A stretch of DNA of 6,968 nucleotides. Origin: an uncultured Lysobacteraceae bacterium. Lineage in GTDB: Bacteria; Pseudomonadota; Gammaproteobacteria; Xanthomonadales; Rhodanobacteraceae. The position numbers were made by a program, and so were the translations under genes. The notes beneath the pieces were generated by a model. That model had not been told where the DNA came from, did not search any database, and worked only from the letters and a program-made list of their open reading frames with translations. The first letter of the stretch is position 1. The number at the start of each line of letters is the position of its first letter. Where the stretch lies: the NCBI GenBank assembly GCA_946480705.1, contig CAMLLF010000210.1, positions 1 to 6,968 on the forward strand, in the 5' to 3' direction. Shown one piece after another: positions 5,266-6,968 of the stretch.

Positions 5266-6968
5266 TCACCGCCAGCCCGAGGTGATCGGATACCGCCGCT
5301 CGCGCCCGAACGCGCGCCGCGACACCTTCGGTCCCGGCGCGGACTGATGGCGCTTCCACTCGCTGATGCGCACGAGGCGCAGCACGCGGTCGACCGTCGC
5401 CGCGTCGAAGCCCGCACGCACGATCTCGTCGCGCGACTGTTCCTGGTCGACATGGCGCAGCAGGATCGCGTCGAGCACGTCGTAGGGCGGCAGCGAATCC
5501 TGGTCGGTCTGGTTGTCGCGCAGCTCCGCCGACGGCGGCCGCGAGATCACGGCCGCGGGGATCACGGGCGCGCCGGCGATCGCGTTGCGCCAGCGCGCAA
5601 TGGAAAACACTTCGGTTTTATACAAATCCTTGATCGGGGCGTAGCCGCCGCACATGTCGCCGTAGATCGTCGCGTAGCCGACCGCATATTCGCTCTTGTT
5701 GCCGGTCGTCAGCACGAGGCCGCCGAACTTGTTCGCCAGCGCCATCAGGATGCTGCCGCGGCAGCGCGACTGCAGGTTTTCCTCGGTGGTGTCGACATCG
5801 GTTGCCGCGAACAGCGGACCGAGCGCATCGAGGAAACCGCGGAACGGCGCCTCGATGGGAACCGTCACGATCTTCACGCCGAGGGCCTGAGCCTGCTCGT
5901 CGGCGAGATCGTTGCTGAGACCCGAGGTATAGCGTGAAGGCATGCGCACGCCGGTCACGTTGTCGGCTCCGAGCGCATCGACCGCGATACACAGCACCAG
6001 CGCCGAATCGATGCCGCCGGACAGGCCGATCCAGACCTTGTCGAAGCCGTTCTTGCGGCAGTAGTCGCGCGTGCCGCGCACGATCGCGCGCCAGGCCAGC
6101 GCGTCGCGGCCTTCATCGGTTTCGACGGGCCAGTTCTGCGGCGCGAAGCGCCGCGTCGCGGCGTCGTAGTCGGCGACGAGCCAGTGGTCCTCGAACGCGC
6201 GCGCGGCGGCGTGCACATGGCCGTCGGCGTCGGCGAGCACCGAGGCGCCGTCGAACACGAGCGCATCCTGGCCGCCGACGACGTTGAGATAGGCCAGCGC
6301 GACGTTCGACTCGGCGACGCGCGTGGCGAGCAGCGCATCGCGCTGGGCGTGCTTGTCGCGCTCGAACGGCGAGGCATTCGGCACGAGCACCAGTTCGGCG
6401 CCGGCGCGCACGGCGGCGGCCAGCGGTTCGGAAAACCAGAGGTCTTCGCAGATGACGAGACCGACGTTCACGCCGGCCACGTCGACGACGCAGGGCTCGC
6501 CGTCGGGATCGACCTCGAAATAGCGGCGCTCGTCGAACACCGCGTAATTCGGCAGTTCGCGCTTGCGGTAGGTGCGCTCGATCGCGCCGTCGCGCAGCAC
6601 GCTGGCCGCGTTGTAGACGACCGCGCCGGCCGACTCGGGCCAGCCGACGACAGCCACGATGCCGCGGATCTGCGCCGCGATGCGCCGTATCGCCGCCTGG
6701 CATTCGGCGAGGAAACCCGGGCGGTACAGCAGGTCTTCCGGCGGATAGCCGCTGAGCGCCAGTTCGGGAAACAGCACGAGGTCGGCCGCGTGCAGGTCGC
6801 GCGCCTCGTTGGCGAGTTCGACGATCGTGTCGTCACCGGCCGTGCCGGGCGGCAGGGTGAGCGGCAGGGCCAGGAAGATGATCGTGACGACCGGGGCGAG
6901 AAAGAGCCCGATTGTCCGGCGGCCGCGCTCGAAGCGTTCCAGCGCGCCATCGCCGAGGCGCCCGACGC
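5266..6968 (-). CDS. nadE: Glutamine-dependent NAD+ synthetase (frame open at right edge; N-terminus atypical)
   Basis: The enzyme makes NAD+ from deamido-NAD+ and ATP, using ammonia released from glutamine, in the cytoplasm as the last step of NAD synthesis. From 6828 onward (TIVELANEARDLHAADLVLF) the sequence follows the family without gaps. The nitrilase-like glutaminase domain keeps its triad: Glu in FPELALSGYPPEDL (6765-6763), Lys in YRKRELPNY (6564-6562) and Cys in GLVICEDLWF (6450-6448). The synthetase domain has the P-loop SGGIDS (6021-6004), then ENLQSRCRG, TTGNKSEYAVGYATIYGDM and SRPPSAELRDNQTDQDSLPP. It ends KVSRRAFGRERRYPITSGWR, as in Xanthomonadales homologues. The usual first beta-strand (LRIALAQFDFPVGD-type, about 20 residues) is absent. 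Instead the frame continues upstream without stop into a hydrophobic, permease-like sequence. The first in-frame start in the window, GTG 6777, lies within a core beta-strand and has no ribosome binding site, so it is unlikely to be real. Function is certain by family; whether this copy is intact is not. Confidence 0.9.
   Translation of the reverse strand, partial: VGRLGDGALERFERGRRTIGLFLAPVVTIIFLALPLTLPPGTAGDDTIVELANEARDLHAADLVLFPELALSGYPPEDLLYRPGFLAECQAAIRRIAAQIRGIVAVVGWPESAGAVVYNAASVLRDGAIERTYRKRELPNYAVFDERRYFEVDPDGEPCVVDVAGVNVGLVICEDLWFSEPLAAAVRAGAELVLVPNASPFERDKHAQRDALLATRVAESNVALAYLNVVGGQDALVFDGASVLADADGHVHAAARAFEDHWLVADYDAATRRFAPQNWPVETDEGRDALAWRAIVRGTRDYCRKNGFDKVWIGLSGGIDSALVLCIAVDALGADNVTGVRMPSRYTSGLSNDLADEQAQALGVKIVTVPIEAPFRGFLDALGPLFAATDVDTTEENLQSRCRGSILMALANKFGGLVLTTGNKSEYAVGYATIYGDMCGGYAPIKDLYKTEVFSIARWRNAIAGAPVIPAAVISRPPSAELRDNQTDQDSLPPYDVLDAILLRHVDQEQSRDEIVRAGFDAATVDRVLRLVRISEWKRHQSAPGPKVSRRAFGRERRYPITSGWR
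6844..6968 (-). other. Permease-like N-terminal segment (SLC13/DASS type?) fused in frame to nadE
   Basis: The frame upstream of nadE reads LERFERGRRTIGLFLAPVV followed by TIIFLALPLTLPPG. This is a basic stretch followed by about 20 hydrophobic residues. It resembles the start of SLC13/DASS-family anion permeases, which often begin with RR-IGL-L-P followed by a membrane segment and a PLPLPP-type turn. NAD+ synthetase is a soluble enzyme with no such segment. The join lies between about 6826 and 6850, and there is no start codon in this segment inside the window. The permease identity is from memory of the family and is less certain than the fact that the segment does not belong to NadE. Confidence 0.45.

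Noticed and set aside
6775..6777. GTG 6777 as the true nadE start
   Set aside because: It lies inside the conserved strand before the catalytic FPEL motif, has no Shine-Dalgarno sequence, and family-like residues continue upstream to about 6828.
1..6968. tRNA, rRNA, CRISPR array, insertion sequence or phage genes
   Set aside because: I looked for cloverleaf-like patterns, regularly spaced repeats, transposase motifs and integrase motifs on both strands and saw none.

Overview
The window is GC-rich and all four recognisable genes lie on the minus strand, so in transcription order they run from the right edge to the left: nadE, a lacI-family regulator gene, a TonB-dependent receptor gene, then a GH144-type lipoprotein gene. 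The NadE sequence closely resembles those I know from Xanthomonadaceae and Rhodanobacteraceae. With the Oar-like receptor and the style of the intergenic repeats, this suggests a gammaproteobacterium of the order Xanthomonadales (Lysobacterales). That assignment is by recall, not by a database search.

Layout from right to left: 5266-6968 holds glutamine-dependent NAD+ synthetase, whose frame stays open to the right edge and whose first residues are replaced by a membrane-protein-like N-terminus. 5067-5265 is a spacer with a long bulged hairpin and a probable promoter with operator. 3916-5024 is a LacI-family repressor gene interrupted near its 3' end. 3862-3915 is a 54-base gap with a strong ribosome binding site. 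1021-3861 is an intact 946-residue outer-membrane receptor. 877-1020 holds a 14-bp-stem terminator and an inverted pair of REP-like repeats. 1-876 is the N-terminal part of a lipoprotein of the glucoamylase/GH144 family, cut by the left edge.

The repressor, receptor and lipoprotein glycosidase look like a small carbohydrate capture locus: a cell-surface or periplasmic glucan-cleaving lipoprotein, a receptor that could import oligosaccharides, and a repressor that senses a derived sugar. nadE is a housekeeping neighbour separated by a hairpin. The substrate is unproven; beta-1,2-glucan is a guess from the GH144 relationship.

The most unusual feature is two mosaic joins. The lacI frame is broken by about 105 bases that read, in the -1 frame, like part of a DUF938 methyltransferase, after which the LacI C-terminus resumes. 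At the right edge, nadE lacks its first approximately 20 residues and is instead fused in frame to what looks like the start of an SLC13/DASS-type permease. Either the genome carries small transplanted gene fragments, or the assembly is chimeric at two places.
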